From: Betaproteobacteria bacterium
GTDB taxonomy: Bacteria; Pseudomonadota; Gammaproteobacteria; Burkholderiales; Burkholderiaceae
DNA length: 16,803 bases
Assembly: GCA_018969885.1 (NCBI GenBank)
Contig: JAGWXN010000038.1
Coordinates: forward strand, 1-16,803
Reading direction: 5' to 3'
Positions 9,397-16,251 of this stretch are shown here, piece by piece. How positions within the stretch are numbered: the stretch's first letter is position 1; each line of letters begins with the position of its first letter. The translations under genes were made by a program, and so were the position numbers. The notes beneath the pieces were generated by a model. The model did not search any database. It had not been told where the DNA came from and was given only the letters and a program-made list of their open reading frames with translations.

Positions 9397-11055
9397 TCAC
9401 ACGCTGCCTTCCACCATCACCTCGATCAGCTTGGTCCCAGGCCGTGCAAACGCCGATTGCAGCGTCTCCTCGAGCGCGGCGGGATCGGTCACCCGGATCG
9501 CCTCGAGCCCCAGCGATCGGGCGAGCCCCACAAAATCGACCGACGGATCGGTGAAGTCCATGCCTACGAACTCGCGGCTGCCGTGAAACGACAACAGTCG
9601 CTGCTTGATGATCCGATAGCCGCCATTGTTGATGAGCACCACATTCACCGGCAGCCGATGATGCGCAGCGGTCCAGAGCGCCTGAATCGTGTACATGGCG
9701 CTGCCATCACCGGTGAAACACACCACCGGCCTGTCGGGGTTGGCCAGGCTCGCGCCGACCGCACCCGGCAGTCCCCAGCCGATCCCGCCTGAAGCGAGCC
9801 CGTGAAATCCGTAGCGATCACGATAGGGTAGAAGCGCGGGCACCAGCGGCGCCGCCGTGAGCGCTTCCTCCACAAAAATCGCGTTCTCGGGTAGCGCCTC
9901 AACCGTCTTCAGTAGCAGCCAATCGGGATCGATCGGCGTCTGCGCGGCCTTCGCCTCAATTGTCTGAACCAGCGCGCGCCGGCGGGCACTCCAGTTGTCG
10001 GTCTTGATCGCTTCAATGCGGCGCGCAGCGGTGTCGGCGAGCGTCGCCCCCCCCACCTCTTTAAGGAGCGACGTGAGCGCTGAAAAGGTTTCGCGCACAT
10101 CGGCGCGGATGGCGATTTCGACCGGGTAATTTTTGCCGATATCCCAATCAATGAGGCCCACCTGAACGATGGACATGCCGTCGGGTAGCGGATCCACTGG
10201 GCTGTCAACCGACATCCGAAGCGGGTCGGTGCCAAAGGCAATCAGCAGATCATAGGCCGACAGCACCTGCCTGACCTTGGGCTGACTGCGCGACAGGGCA
10301 CCGATGAAGCACGGATGCTCCGACGGAAAATGCGCGCCGAACGGAATGGTCTGCTGGAGCACCGGGCAGCCGATCGTCTGCGCGAACTCAGCGGCTTCCA
10401 CGAGCGCATTGCTTGAGACGATTTCATCACCAACAATCATGACCGGTCGCCTGGCCGCGAGGATTCGCTGCGCAAGCCGCATGAGCGCGTTGTCGTTCGG
10501 CCGCACTGCGGAATCAATGTCGGTGCGCGCCCCCAGATCGAGCTCGGCCTCGGCGTTGAGGATGTCACCCGGCAGGGAGATGAAGACCGGGCCCATGGGC
10601 GGTGTTCGCGCGATCTTGGCCGCCCGCCGAACGATGCGCGGCAGATCTTCCAGGCGGGTCACTTCGATGGCCCACTTCACGAGCGGCTCAGCCATGCGGA
10701 CCAGCGAATCGTAAAGAAGGGGCTCGCGCAGCCCATGGCCCTGCTCCTGCTGACCCGCAGTGAGGATCATGGGCGTACGGGTGAACTTGGCCCCGAAGAG
10801 CGCTCCCATGGCATTGCCCAGACCGGGCGCCACATGCACATTGGCAGCCACCAGTTGCCCCGACGCGCGGCTGAATCCATCCGCCATGGAAACCACGACG
10901 CTCTCCTGCATCGCCATGACATAAGTGAGCGAAGGATGCTCGGCAAGCGCATGCATGATCGGCAATTCGGTCGTGCCCGGATTGCCAAACAGATGCGTAA
11001 TGCCTTCGTCCTGAAGCAGCGCCAGAAACGCAGAACGCCCTGAGATTCGTGCCAT
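9397..11055 (-). CDS. Thiamine-diphosphate-dependent enzyme, benzoylformate decarboxylase/acetolactate synthase-like
   Basis: A 552-aa enzyme with the three-domain architecture of the pyruvate decarboxylase/acetolactate synthase superfamily: an N-terminal pyrimidine-binding domain (about 1-170), a central domain (about 190-335) and a C-terminal pyrophosphate-binding domain (about 375-550). Glu51 (MQESVVVSMADG) is the expected cofactor-activating Glu. His74 (NVHVAPGLGNAMGAL) sits 23 residues later, matching the Glu47/His70 pair of benzoylformate decarboxylase. The metal/ThDP motif runs from Gly449-Asp450-Gly451 to Asn476-Asn477. The second catalytic histidine of benzoylformate decarboxylase (His281) aligns by eye with a serine near 282 (PLRMSVDSPVD), so the substrate probably differs. 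It likely decarboxylates or cleaves a 2-oxo acid or acyl substrate from the upstream lyase (inference). Start: ATG at 11055, with AAGGAGGG 7 bases upstream. A TTG at 11073 would place that site inside the gene and is rejected. It is third in the operon. Confidence 0.88.
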   Translation of the reverse strand: MARISGRSAFLALLQDEGITHLFGNPGTTELPIMHALAEHPSLTYVMAMQESVVVSMADGFSRASGQLVAANVHVAPGLGNAMGALFGAKFTRTPMILTAGQQEQGHGLREPLLYDSLVRMAEPLVKWAIEVTRLEDLPRIVRRAAKIARTPPMGPVFISLPGDILNAEAELDLGARTDIDSAVRPNDNALMRLAQRILAARRPVMIVGDEIVSSNALVEAAEFAQTIGCPVLQQTIPFGAHFPSEHPCFIGALSRSQPKVRQVLSAYDLLIAFGTDPLRMSVDSPVDPLPDGMSIVQVGLIDWDIGKNYPVEIAIRADVRETFSALTSLLKEVGGATLADTAARRIEAIKTDNWSARRRALVQTIEAKAAQTPIDPDWLLLKTVEALPENAIFVEEALTAAPLVPALLPYRDRYGFHGLASGGIGWGLPGAVGASLANPDRPVVCFTGDGSAMYTIQALWTAAHHRLPVNVVLINNGGYRIIKQRLLSFHGSREFVGMDFTDPSVDFVGLARSLGLEAIRVTDPAALEETLQSAFARPGTKLIEVMVEGSV

Positions 11056-11062
11056 CACTGAT

Positions 11063-11070
11063 CCCTCCTT
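11063..11070 (-). promoter_or_regulatory. Strong ribosome-binding site of the ThDP enzyme
   Basis: On the minus strand this reads AAGGAGGG, 7 bases before the ATG at 11055. Its first base is the last base of the preceding small-subunit stop codon. It decides the start of the ThDP enzyme and shows the two genes are read from one transcript. Confidence 0.8.
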
Positions 11071-11678
11071 CAAGCCGATTGCGCCACCCGCCGCGACAAC
11101 ACGCGTACCGGGATACCGCTTCCGAGCACACTCGCAGCACCCGCGGCGACACGCTGCGCCGGGTGCTCGTTCAGCCAGCCCGCGAGCTGCCCATTCGCTC
11201 CACCCTGCGCAATGATGGGCTGAAGCACTGGCGCCATGGGCGGCAACTGCACCGAGGTGTTGCGAGTGAGGTTGCGCGCCTTGCCGGTTGCGAAATCCAC
11301 CTCGATCTCATCACCATTTGAGACCCAATCAGCAGGCTCGCCGCCCCCGGTAAGTACCGGCAGGCCCTTGGAGATGGCGCCCCGCATCGCCTTGTAGGGC
11401 ATGGACCCGCACACCACGCCCATGCCAAGTGCCGCCATGGCAATGAAGCCTTGTATGTGGGGCTTACCGCAACCGAAGTCGGCGCCGGCCACCACCAGGT
11501 CACCGCGCGCGACGCGGCTGGCGAATCCGGGGTCGATCGGCTCAAACAGGTGGGGGATCAATTCAGCCGGATCGGTGATGCGACCGATCGCGTACTTGAA
11601 GGCCATCACGCCTTCATCGAGGGGGATGCTGTCACCAAACACATGCGCGCGGCCGCGCCGGATGAGGGAGGACGTCAT
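11070..11678 (-). CDS. Aconitase/LeuD-type hydro-lyase small (swivel) subunit, atypical substrate loop
   Basis: Small subunit of a two-subunit aconitase-superfamily dehydratase, about 202 aa, the usual size of LeuD-type swivel subunits. The N-terminus (RAHVFGDSIPLDEGVMA) resembles the family start containing a GD-x-(I/L)-x-TD-x-I pattern. The diagnostic loop reads GADFGCGKPHIQGF (Gly69-Cys70-Gly71-Lys72-Pro73-His74). LeuD, homoaconitase and aconitase swivel domains normally have GxNFGxGSSREHA here, where the Ser and Arg bind substrate carboxylates. Their replacement by Lys-Pro-His argues for a different substrate. Downstream VLTGGGEPADWVSNGDEIEVDFATG is the normal barrel with its Gly-Asp turn. 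Start: ATG at 11678, overlapping the large-subunit TGA as ATGA, with AGGAG at 11686-11690; the frame is open further upstream but those codons lie inside the large-subunit gene. The fold and partnership are well supported; the reaction is unknown. Confidence 0.82.
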   Translation of the reverse strand: MTSSLIRRGRAHVFGDSIPLDEGVMAFKYAIGRITDPAELIPHLFEPIDPGFASRVARGDLVVAGADFGCGKPHIQGFIAMAALGMGVVCGSMPYKAMRGAISKGLPVLTGGGEPADWVSNGDEIEVDFATGKARNLTRNTSVQLPPMAPVLQPIIAQGGANGQLAGWLNEHPAQRVAAGAASVLGSGIPVRVLSRRVAQSA

Positions 11679-12988
11679 TGCGAGGCTCCTGATGCAACCA
11701 GTGGTTCGAGTTCGCGAGGATCGGCAAGACAACCTGCCACCGCCGAGGCGGCTACGGTGACGGGCGAGGCAAGATATATCTCACCGTCATGCGCGCCGAA
11801 GCGTCCGGCATGATTGGTCGCCGCGGTCGCCACCGACACTTCGCCAGGCCCAAGCGGCGCCATCATGCCGCCCGCACAGGGCCCACAGCCCGGAGGCAGC
11901 AGCATGGCGCCAGCATCGACAAAGACCTGGGCCAGACCGTCATCGGCCAACCGGCTGGCGGTCGCGGCTGTGCCGGGAACCACGAACATTCGAACATGGT
12001 CGGCAATTTTTCGGCCCTTCAACACCTGTGCGGCCGCGGCAAAGTCTTCATACATGCCCGACCCGCAGGCGCCGATGGTGGCGTGATCAATCGGCTGACC
12101 GGCCACGCGCGACAGCAGCTCGGCACGATCAGGCCCACCCGGCAACGCCACCTGGGGCTTGACCGCCGACAGGTCGAAACTGATACGAGCTTCGTAGGAC
12201 GCATTGGCGTCGCTCCGGAAATCGGGCGCACCGCTGATATCGATTCCTGGCGGATCACCGTCAAAAAGTACGTTGGCCACGCCCATTTCGGTGATGGAAT
12301 TGCAGAGTGCCACGCGCGCTGCGAGATCGAGCGAGGCGAGCCCCGGCCCGCCAAACTCCACCACCCGGTAGTCGTACTGCACGCCCCAGCGCCCATCGGC
12401 AAAGCCCTGTGCGAGCAGGAAGCCGACATCACGCGGATGGGCTCCGCCCGCAAGCGCGCCCTGCAGATCGATTCGTAGCGTGTGGGGGACGGTGGTCCAG
12501 AGGCTTCCGGTGGCAAGCACTGACGTGACCTCGGTTCCCGCCGCCATGGCAAGCGCACCCGCGGCGCCAAAATTCGTACAGTGCATGTCGTAGCAGAACA
12601 GGAACATGCCGGGGCGGATCAGTCCAGCCTCGATCGGAAAGATATGGCCATGGCCACCACGGCCCGCGTCGTACAGGGCGCCTACGTTCCAGGCTCGGGC
12701 GATGGCGCGAATGTTGCGCCCACGCTCGACCGCACGCTGCGAACCGTAGGCGACCTCATGATCGGTCACGAACACGACCTTTTGCGGATCGATCACGCTG
12801 CCGTAGCCAAGCGCGTGGAGTTCGCGATAGGCTGTCTCGACAAAACCGTCGTGGATGATGACAAGCTCGGGAACCGGATAGACCACGTCGCCGGGCGCGA
12901 CATGCGCGAGGCCACTTGCCCGCGCGAGCATTTTCTGCACCGCGGTCATTGGAACAGCCGATCGAGAGGGGGACGGTGGAAGCGACAC
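11675..12988 (-). CDS. Aconitase/LeuC-type iron-sulfur hydro-lyase large subunit, divergent
   Basis: Large subunit of the same dehydratase, 437 aa from the chosen start, close to LeuC length. The three [4Fe-4S] cysteines are retained: Cys308 (TIGACGSGMYED, in place of GSCTN) and Cys368/Cys371 (PPGCGPCAGG). Other family landmarks are recognisable but changed. TDHEVAYGSQ at 75-84 replaces the DHNVPT region. YDMHCTNFGAAGALA at 133-147 replaces GDSHTSTHGAFGALA, losing the usual Ser-His-Thr context. TNHAGRFGAHDGEIYLASP at 391-409 replaces NRNFEGRQG. With the altered small subunit this suggests a dehydratase or isomerase acting on an unusual hydroxy-di/tricarboxylate rather than isopropylmalate. 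Start: GTG at 12988 with AGGAGA 6 bases upstream. The longer frame to 13072 would consume the divergent control region and adds low-complexity residues; the ATG at 12949 lacks a ribosome-binding site. First gene of the minus-strand operon. Confidence 0.85.
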   Translation of the reverse strand: MSLPPSPSRSAVPMTAVQKMLARASGLAHVAPGDVVYPVPELVIIHDGFVETAYRELHALGYGSVIDPQKVVFVTDHEVAYGSQRAVERGRNIRAIARAWNVGALYDAGRGGHGHIFPIEAGLIRPGMFLFCYDMHCTNFGAAGALAMAAGTEVTSVLATGSLWTTVPHTLRIDLQGALAGGAHPRDVGFLLAQGFADGRWGVQYDYRVVEFGGPGLASLDLAARVALCNSITEMGVANVLFDGDPPGIDISGAPDFRSDANASYEARISFDLSAVKPQVALPGGPDRAELLSRVAGQPIDHATIGACGSGMYEDFAAAAQVLKGRKIADHVRMFVVPGTAATASRLADDGLAQVFVDAGAMLLPPGCGPCAGGMMAPLGPGEVSVATAATNHAGRFGAHDGEIYLASPVTVAASAVAGCLADPRELEPLVASGASQ

Positions 12989-12994
12989 GTGCGG

Positions 12995-13000
12995 TCTCCT
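12995..13000 (-). promoter_or_regulatory. Ribosome-binding site deciding a GTG start
   Basis: Minus strand AGGAGA, 6 bases before the GTG at 12988. It supports a GTG start for the large hydro-lyase subunit over the first ATG at 12949, which has no comparable site. Confidence 0.65.
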
Positions 13001-13050
13001 GCAGAGGGCACAGCGGGTCTCGAGTTCGGCAGGCGATTTCAGCGACCGCA

Positions 13051-13070
13051 GCGAATCCGGGAACGTTCGC
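13051..13070. promoter_or_regulatory. Candidate operator (nested inverted repeat)
   Basis: GCGAA at 13051-13055 and TTCGC at 13066-13070 form an inverted repeat with a 10-base spacer, and a perfect 8-base palindrome GAACGTTC sits at 13061-13068. The position between divergent genes suits a shared regulator site, but repeats this short occur by chance in GC-rich DNA. Confidence 0.28.
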
Positions 13071-13091
13071 ACCGATTATGACAAACTGGCC

Positions 13092-13099
13092 AAAGGAGG
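13092..13099 (+). promoter_or_regulatory. Ribosome-binding site of the Bug receptor
   Basis: AAAGGAGG, 9 bases before the ATG at 13109. It fixes the start that gives a normal secretion signal. Confidence 0.75.
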
Positions 13100-13108
13100 A
13101 ACCCTGAG

Positions 13109-14113
13109 ATGAGCATTCTGCAAAACCTTGGACGATCGGCCGCGCTCGCTGCACTGGCCGTCACGCTGGTCGGCCATCCCGCTGGCGAGCTGCAGGCGCA
13201 GGCCTTTCCCACCAAACCCATCACCTTCGTCGTGCCGTTTCCAGCAGGCAATGCGTCCGATGTGGCCGCGCGCGCGCTGGGCGAGGAGCTCGCCAGGCGC
13301 CTCGGCCAACCGGTGGTGGTCGAAAACAAGACCGGCGCCACGGGCACCATCGGCGCGTCGTTCGTGGCCAAGTCAGCGCCCGACGGTCACACGCTCCTCA
13401 TGACCTCCACGTCCTTTGCGATCAGCACCGCGCTGGTGGCCAATCTGCCGTATCGGCCACTGCAAGACTTCGAACCCGTTCTTCATGTGGGCGGCAGCGG
13501 CGGCATGCTGCTGCTCGTGGCGCCCGATTCGCCCGCCAAGACGCTCGCCGAGTTCATCGATCTCGCGCGGCGCAATCCCGGCAAACTCAACTACGCGCAT
13601 GTCGGTCGCGGCACGATCCAGCACCTCACCATGGAGGTATTTCTGTCCATGACGGGGCTGCAGATTCAGCCGGTCCCCTACAAGGGCAGCGTGCAGGCCA
13701 TCACCGACATCATCAGCGGCCAGATTCAGGTGATGTTTGATTCGCCCAGTTCAGCCGCCCCATTTGTTGATAGCGGCAAGGTCCGCGCACTCACCAGTGC
13801 TGCCGACGCCCGCAGCGTTCGTCTGCCCTCAGTGCCCGCAGTGCCCGAGTCAGGCATCGCCGAGTTACGCGACTTCCGGGTGGGTGGTTGGGTCGGCCTC
13901 CTTGCCCCCGCACGAACGCCCGAAGCCGTGGTCAAGCGGGTCAATGAAGAGCTGGGCGCGATCATGAATGCGCCCGCCATGAAGCAGCGCCTGCTGCAGG
14001 CAGGACTCGAAGTCGTACCCGCGCACTCGCCTGCTCAGTTCGGACAGTTTCTGCAGGCCGACATGGCCCGGTGGCAGGCCGCGGCGACTGCCGCAAAGAT
14101 CCCGAAGGAGTAA
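13109..14113 (+). CDS. TctC/Bug-family periplasmic solute-binding receptor
   Basis: Extracytoplasmic receptor of the tripartite tricarboxylate transporter type (Bug family), 334 aa. These proteins bind carboxylates, carboxamides and related small molecules in the periplasm. A Sec signal peptide is visible (hydrophobic AALAALAVTLVG at 11-22, likely cleavage after AQA near residue 32), followed by the canonical mature start FPTKPITFVVPFPAGNASDVAAR. Other hallmarks are GQPVVVENKTGATGTIGA, APDGHTLLM, NPGKLNYAHVG, PYKGSVQAITDIISGQIQVMF and VPAVPESGI. The usual PAGG reads PAGN here. No TctA/TctB membrane components are in the window, so it is an orphan receptor, as is very common in Bordetella and Cupriavidus relatives. 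The downstream amidase starts one base after its TAA. Its ligand is probably the substrate, or an amide precursor, of the neighbouring enzymes (inference). Confidence 0.93.
   Translation: MSILQNLGRSAALAALAVTLVGHPAGELQAQAFPTKPITFVVPFPAGNASDVAARALGEELARRLGQPVVVENKTGATGTIGASFVAKSAPDGHTLLMTSTSFAISTALVANLPYRPLQDFEPVLHVGGSGGMLLLVAPDSPAKTLAEFIDLARRNPGKLNYAHVGRGTIQHLTMEVFLSMTGLQIQPVPYKGSVQAITDIISGQIQVMFDSPSSAAPFVDSGKVRALTSAADARSVRLPSVPAVPESGIAELRDFRVGGWVGLLAPARTPEAVVKRVNEELGAIMNAPAMKQRLLQAGLEVVPAHSPAQFGQFLQADMARWQAAATAAKIPKE
14105..14110 (+). promoter_or_regulatory. Ribosome-binding site within the receptor's last codons
   Basis: AAGGAG forms the last two sense codons of the receptor gene and lies 4 bases before the GTG at 14115. 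It supports that GTG start and coupled translation. Confidence 0.65.
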
Positions 14114-14114
14114 G

Positions 14115-15554
14115 GTGGCGCGTCCCTGCGATCTGAGCGCCACGGAGGCGCGACAGCTGATCGGCCGCAAAGCGCTCTCGCCAGTTGAACTGCTGGAGAG
14201 CTGCATTGCGCAGATCGAGGCGGTGAATCCAGCCGTCAATGCGGTGGTCACCACCGCCTATGAGCGGGCGCGGGATGAAGCGCGACAGGCCGAGCGGCAG
14301 GTCATGGCGGGCAGTCCACTGGGCCTCCTGCATGGTCTGCCGATCGGCATCAAGGACCTGGCCGAAACCGCCGGCATTCGCACCACCCACGGCTCTTTGC
14401 TCTACCGCGACCATGTGCCAGTCGCCGATGATCCGGTGGTGAGTGCGCTTCGCGCGGCGGGTGGCATTGTCCTCGCCAAAACCAACACGCCCGAATTCGG
14501 CGCCGGCGCCCACACCAACAACGCGGTGTTCGGGGTCTCGCGCAATCCGTTCGATCTCGCCAGAACCTGCGGCGGCTCGTCGGGCGGCTCAGCGATCGCC
14601 CTGGCCACCCACATGATGCCGCTTGCCCACGGCTCGGACACGGGCGGAAGCCTCCGACTGCCGGCTGCGTTCAATGGCATCGTTTCACACCGCCCAAGCG
14701 CAGGCGTCGTGCCCTCGATCACGCGCGATATCGCGCTCAGTTTTCTCGAGGTGGAAGGCCCGATGGCGCGCTCGGTGGCCGATTGTTCGCTCATGCTCGC
14801 GGCCATGGCCACGCGAAATCGCGACGACCCGATGGCCTACCCGCTCGACCCCGCGCAGTTTGTATCGCTGGACACGATCGACCTGTCGGGCCTCAGGGTG
14901 GCGGTGAGCGATGATCTGGGCTGTGCACCGACATCACAGGCGGTGAGGCAAACCTTCCGTAGACGCGTCGAACGCTTCGCGCCCGGATTCAGGAGCCTGA
15001 CCTGGATCACGCCCCCGCTAGGCGATGCACTCGATGTGTTCTGGCTGCTGCGCGGGGCCTACATGCTCGCCAAGCATTCAGAGCGATTCGAACGCCATGA
15101 AGCGCTGTTGGGTGCAAACGTGCGCGGCAATATGCTGGCCGCTCAGCAGATGGACCTCACACGCATGGCCATCGCGCACCGCGATCAGCTGCGTCTCTAT
15201 CGCGCGTTTCAGCGCCTGTTCAATGAAATCGACGTGTTGATCGCGCCAACCGTCACCGTTTTCCCCTTCGCATTTGACCAGCCCCACCCGACCGAAATCG
15301 ATGGCGCACCCATGGAAAATTATGTGCACTGGGCTGGTCTCACCTCGGCGCTCACCGTTGTAGGAAATCCGGTGACTGCATTGCCCTGCGGGCTAGACCC
15401 GACCGGCATGCCGTTTGGCATCCAGGTGATCGGGCCGAGCCACGGGGACCGCTTCACCCTGGGCGTTGCGCACGCGCTCGAGCAGCTGTTTAGCCACGAT
15501 ACGGAGCTCAAGCAACCCGTGCCCGCACGGGCTCGATCGCCACAAAACGCTTAG
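14115..15554 (+). CDS. Amidase-signature hydrolase (GatA-like)
   Basis: Second amidase-signature enzyme in the window, 479 aa, the usual family length, without the C-terminal extension of the first. The triad is intact: Lys80 (GIKDLAETAG), Ser155 (TCGGSSGGSA) and nucleophile Ser179 (GSDTGGSLRLP). AKTNTPEFGAGAHTNN and NPFDLART are typical of cytoplasmic amidases acting on small amides. No GatB/GatC homologue is nearby, so it is not the tRNA amidotransferase. It starts at GTG 14115, one base after the receptor stop, so it is co-expressed with the receptor and probably processes the imported compound, releasing ammonia and a carboxylate for the divergent lyase operon (inference). The two amidases differ substantially outside the signature, so they are not a recent tandem copy. 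Confidence 0.92.
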   Translation: MARPCDLSATEARQLIGRKALSPVELLESCIAQIEAVNPAVNAVVTTAYERARDEARQAERQVMAGSPLGLLHGLPIGIKDLAETAGIRTTHGSLLYRDHVPVADDPVVSALRAAGGIVLAKTNTPEFGAGAHTNNAVFGVSRNPFDLARTCGGSSGGSAIALATHMMPLAHGSDTGGSLRLPAAFNGIVSHRPSAGVVPSITRDIALSFLEVEGPMARSVADCSLMLAAMATRNRDDPMAYPLDPAQFVSLDTIDLSGLRVAVSDDLGCAPTSQAVRQTFRRRVERFAPGFRSLTWITPPLGDALDVFWLLRGAYMLAKHSERFERHEALLGANVRGNMLAAQQMDLTRMAIAHRDQLRLYRAFQRLFNEIDVLIAPTVTVFPFAFDQPHPTEIDGAPMENYVHWAGLTSALTVVGNPVTALPCGLDPTGMPFGIQVIGPSHGDRFTLGVAHALEQLFSHDTELKQPVPARARSPQNA

Positions 15555-15566
15555 GCCGCAACCGCA

Positions 15567-15584
15567 CCGGGCCAGCGCGCCCGG
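15567..15584. terminator. Possible hairpin between convergent genes
   Basis: CCGGGC and GCCCGG form a 6-bp GC stem with a 6-base loop in the 58-base gap between the convergent amidase and dcd genes. There is no T-tract on either side, so it is only a weak terminator candidate. Confidence 0.22.
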
Positions 15585-15612
15585 GCCCACCCGCGCGCGC
15601 CCCGTCCTCGCC

Positions 15613-16176
15613 TCAGGTGCGCGGCAGCGTCACACCCTGCTGGCCCTGATATTTCCCTCCCCGGTCACGATAGGAGGTATCGCACACCTCGTCAGACTCG
15701 AGAAAAATCACCTGCGCGCAGCCTTCGCCTGCGTAGATCTTGGCGGGCAGTGGCGTGGTGTTTGAAAACTCGAGCGTGACATGGCCCTCCCACTCGGGCT
15801 CAAGCGGCGTCACGTTGACGATGATGCCGCAGCGCGCATAGGTGGACTTGCCCAGACAGATGGTGAGTACCGACCGTGGAATGCGGAAATATTCAACCGT
15901 GCGCGCCAGCGCGAATGAATTGGGCGGAATGATGCACACATCACCCTTGAAATCAACGAAGGACTTTTCGTCGAAGGCCTTCGGATCAACGATGGTCGAG
16001 TTGATGTTGGTGAAGATCTTGAATTCGTTTGCGCACCGCAGATCGTAGCCGTAGCTCGAGGTGCCATAGGAGACGATTCGCTTGCCATTGACTTCGCGCA
16101 CCTGCCCCGGCTCAAAAGGCTCGATCATGCCCTGCGCGGCCATGCGGCGAATCCATAAATCGGATTTGATTGTCAT
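15613..16176 (-). CDS. dcd: dCTP deaminase
   Basis: Deaminates dCTP to dUTP, the first step of the main Gram-negative route to dUMP for thymidylate synthesis; cytoplasmic homotrimer. The 187-aa length fits betaproteobacterial Dcd (E. coli has 193). Family motifs are intact: [13 protein letters not shown] at the N-terminus, [34 protein letters not shown] (109-119), [20 protein letters not shown] with catalytic Glu136, and [13 protein letters not shown]. The C-terminus ([17 protein letters not shown]) is the usual nucleotide-covering lid. The ATG at 16176 is chosen over the longer open frame to 16224 because GGAG lies 6 bases upstream and the protein then begins exactly like known Dcd. It is convergent with the amidase and has no functional link to the catabolic genes. 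Confidence 0.97.
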   Translation of the reverse strand: MTIKSDLWIRRMAAQGMIEPFEPGQVREVNGKRIVSYGTSSYGYDLRCANEFKIFTNINSTIVDPKAFDEKSFVDFKGDVCIIPPNSFALARTVEYFRIPRSVLTICLGKSTYARCGIIVNVTPLEPEWEGHVTLEFSNTTPLPAKIYAGEGCAQVIFLESDEVCDTSYRDRGGKYQGQQGVTLPRT

Positions 16177-16239
16177 GAGGGGCTCCGAAAGAAAGGCGGC
16201 CGGTCCGGGATGAATCCGGGACACCTGGCAAGACCGCGC

Positions 16240-16245
16240 ATTGTA
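16240..16245 (-). promoter_or_regulatory. Possible dcd promoter -10 element
   Basis: Minus strand TACAAT, about 64 bases before the dcd ATG, in the 75-base gap after the upstream gene's stop. No good -35 is seen at 16-18 bases. It would let dcd be transcribed independently of the two genes upstream. Confidence 0.3.
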
Positions 16246-16251
16246 GAGGCC

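Larger units (their letters stand above)
12989..13108. promoter_or_regulatory. Divergent control region between lyase operon and Bug receptor operon
   Basis: This 120-base stretch separates the starts of two oppositely transcribed operons and must hold both promoters and any shared operator. No consensus -35/-10 pair is convincing. On the minus strand a CATAAT (13075-13080) could be a -10 for the lyase operon, but I see no matching -35. A palindrome sits near the centre (see 13051-13070). No regulator gene lies in the window. Confidence 0.5.

Noticed and set aside
11675..11678. Annotating the lyase as leucine biosynthesis leuC/leuD.
   Set aside because: No leuB or leuA nearby, substrate-loop motifs differ in both subunits, and the neighbours are a ThDP enzyme and catabolic genes.
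12989..13072. N-terminal extension of the large hydro-lyase subunit.
   Set aside because: It adds non-conserved residues, consumes most of the divergent control region and has no good start signal; GTG at 12988 has AGGAGA at ideal spacing.
14115..15554. Annotating the second amidase as gatA of the Glu-tRNA(Gln) amidotransferase.
   Set aside because: No gatB or gatC adjacent; the gene is coupled to a Bug receptor, and amidase-signature enzymes are numerous in such genomes.
7707..15554. Possibility that the two amidase genes are a recent duplication flanking a mobile segment.
   Set aside because: The proteins differ in length, linker and most sequence outside the signature, and no terminal repeats, transposase or integrase are visible.
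16203..16222. Short repeat (TCCGGGA twice, 11 bases apart) in the dcd leader, also readable as an imperfect hairpin.
   Set aside because: Too short and imperfect in GC-rich DNA to claim regulation.
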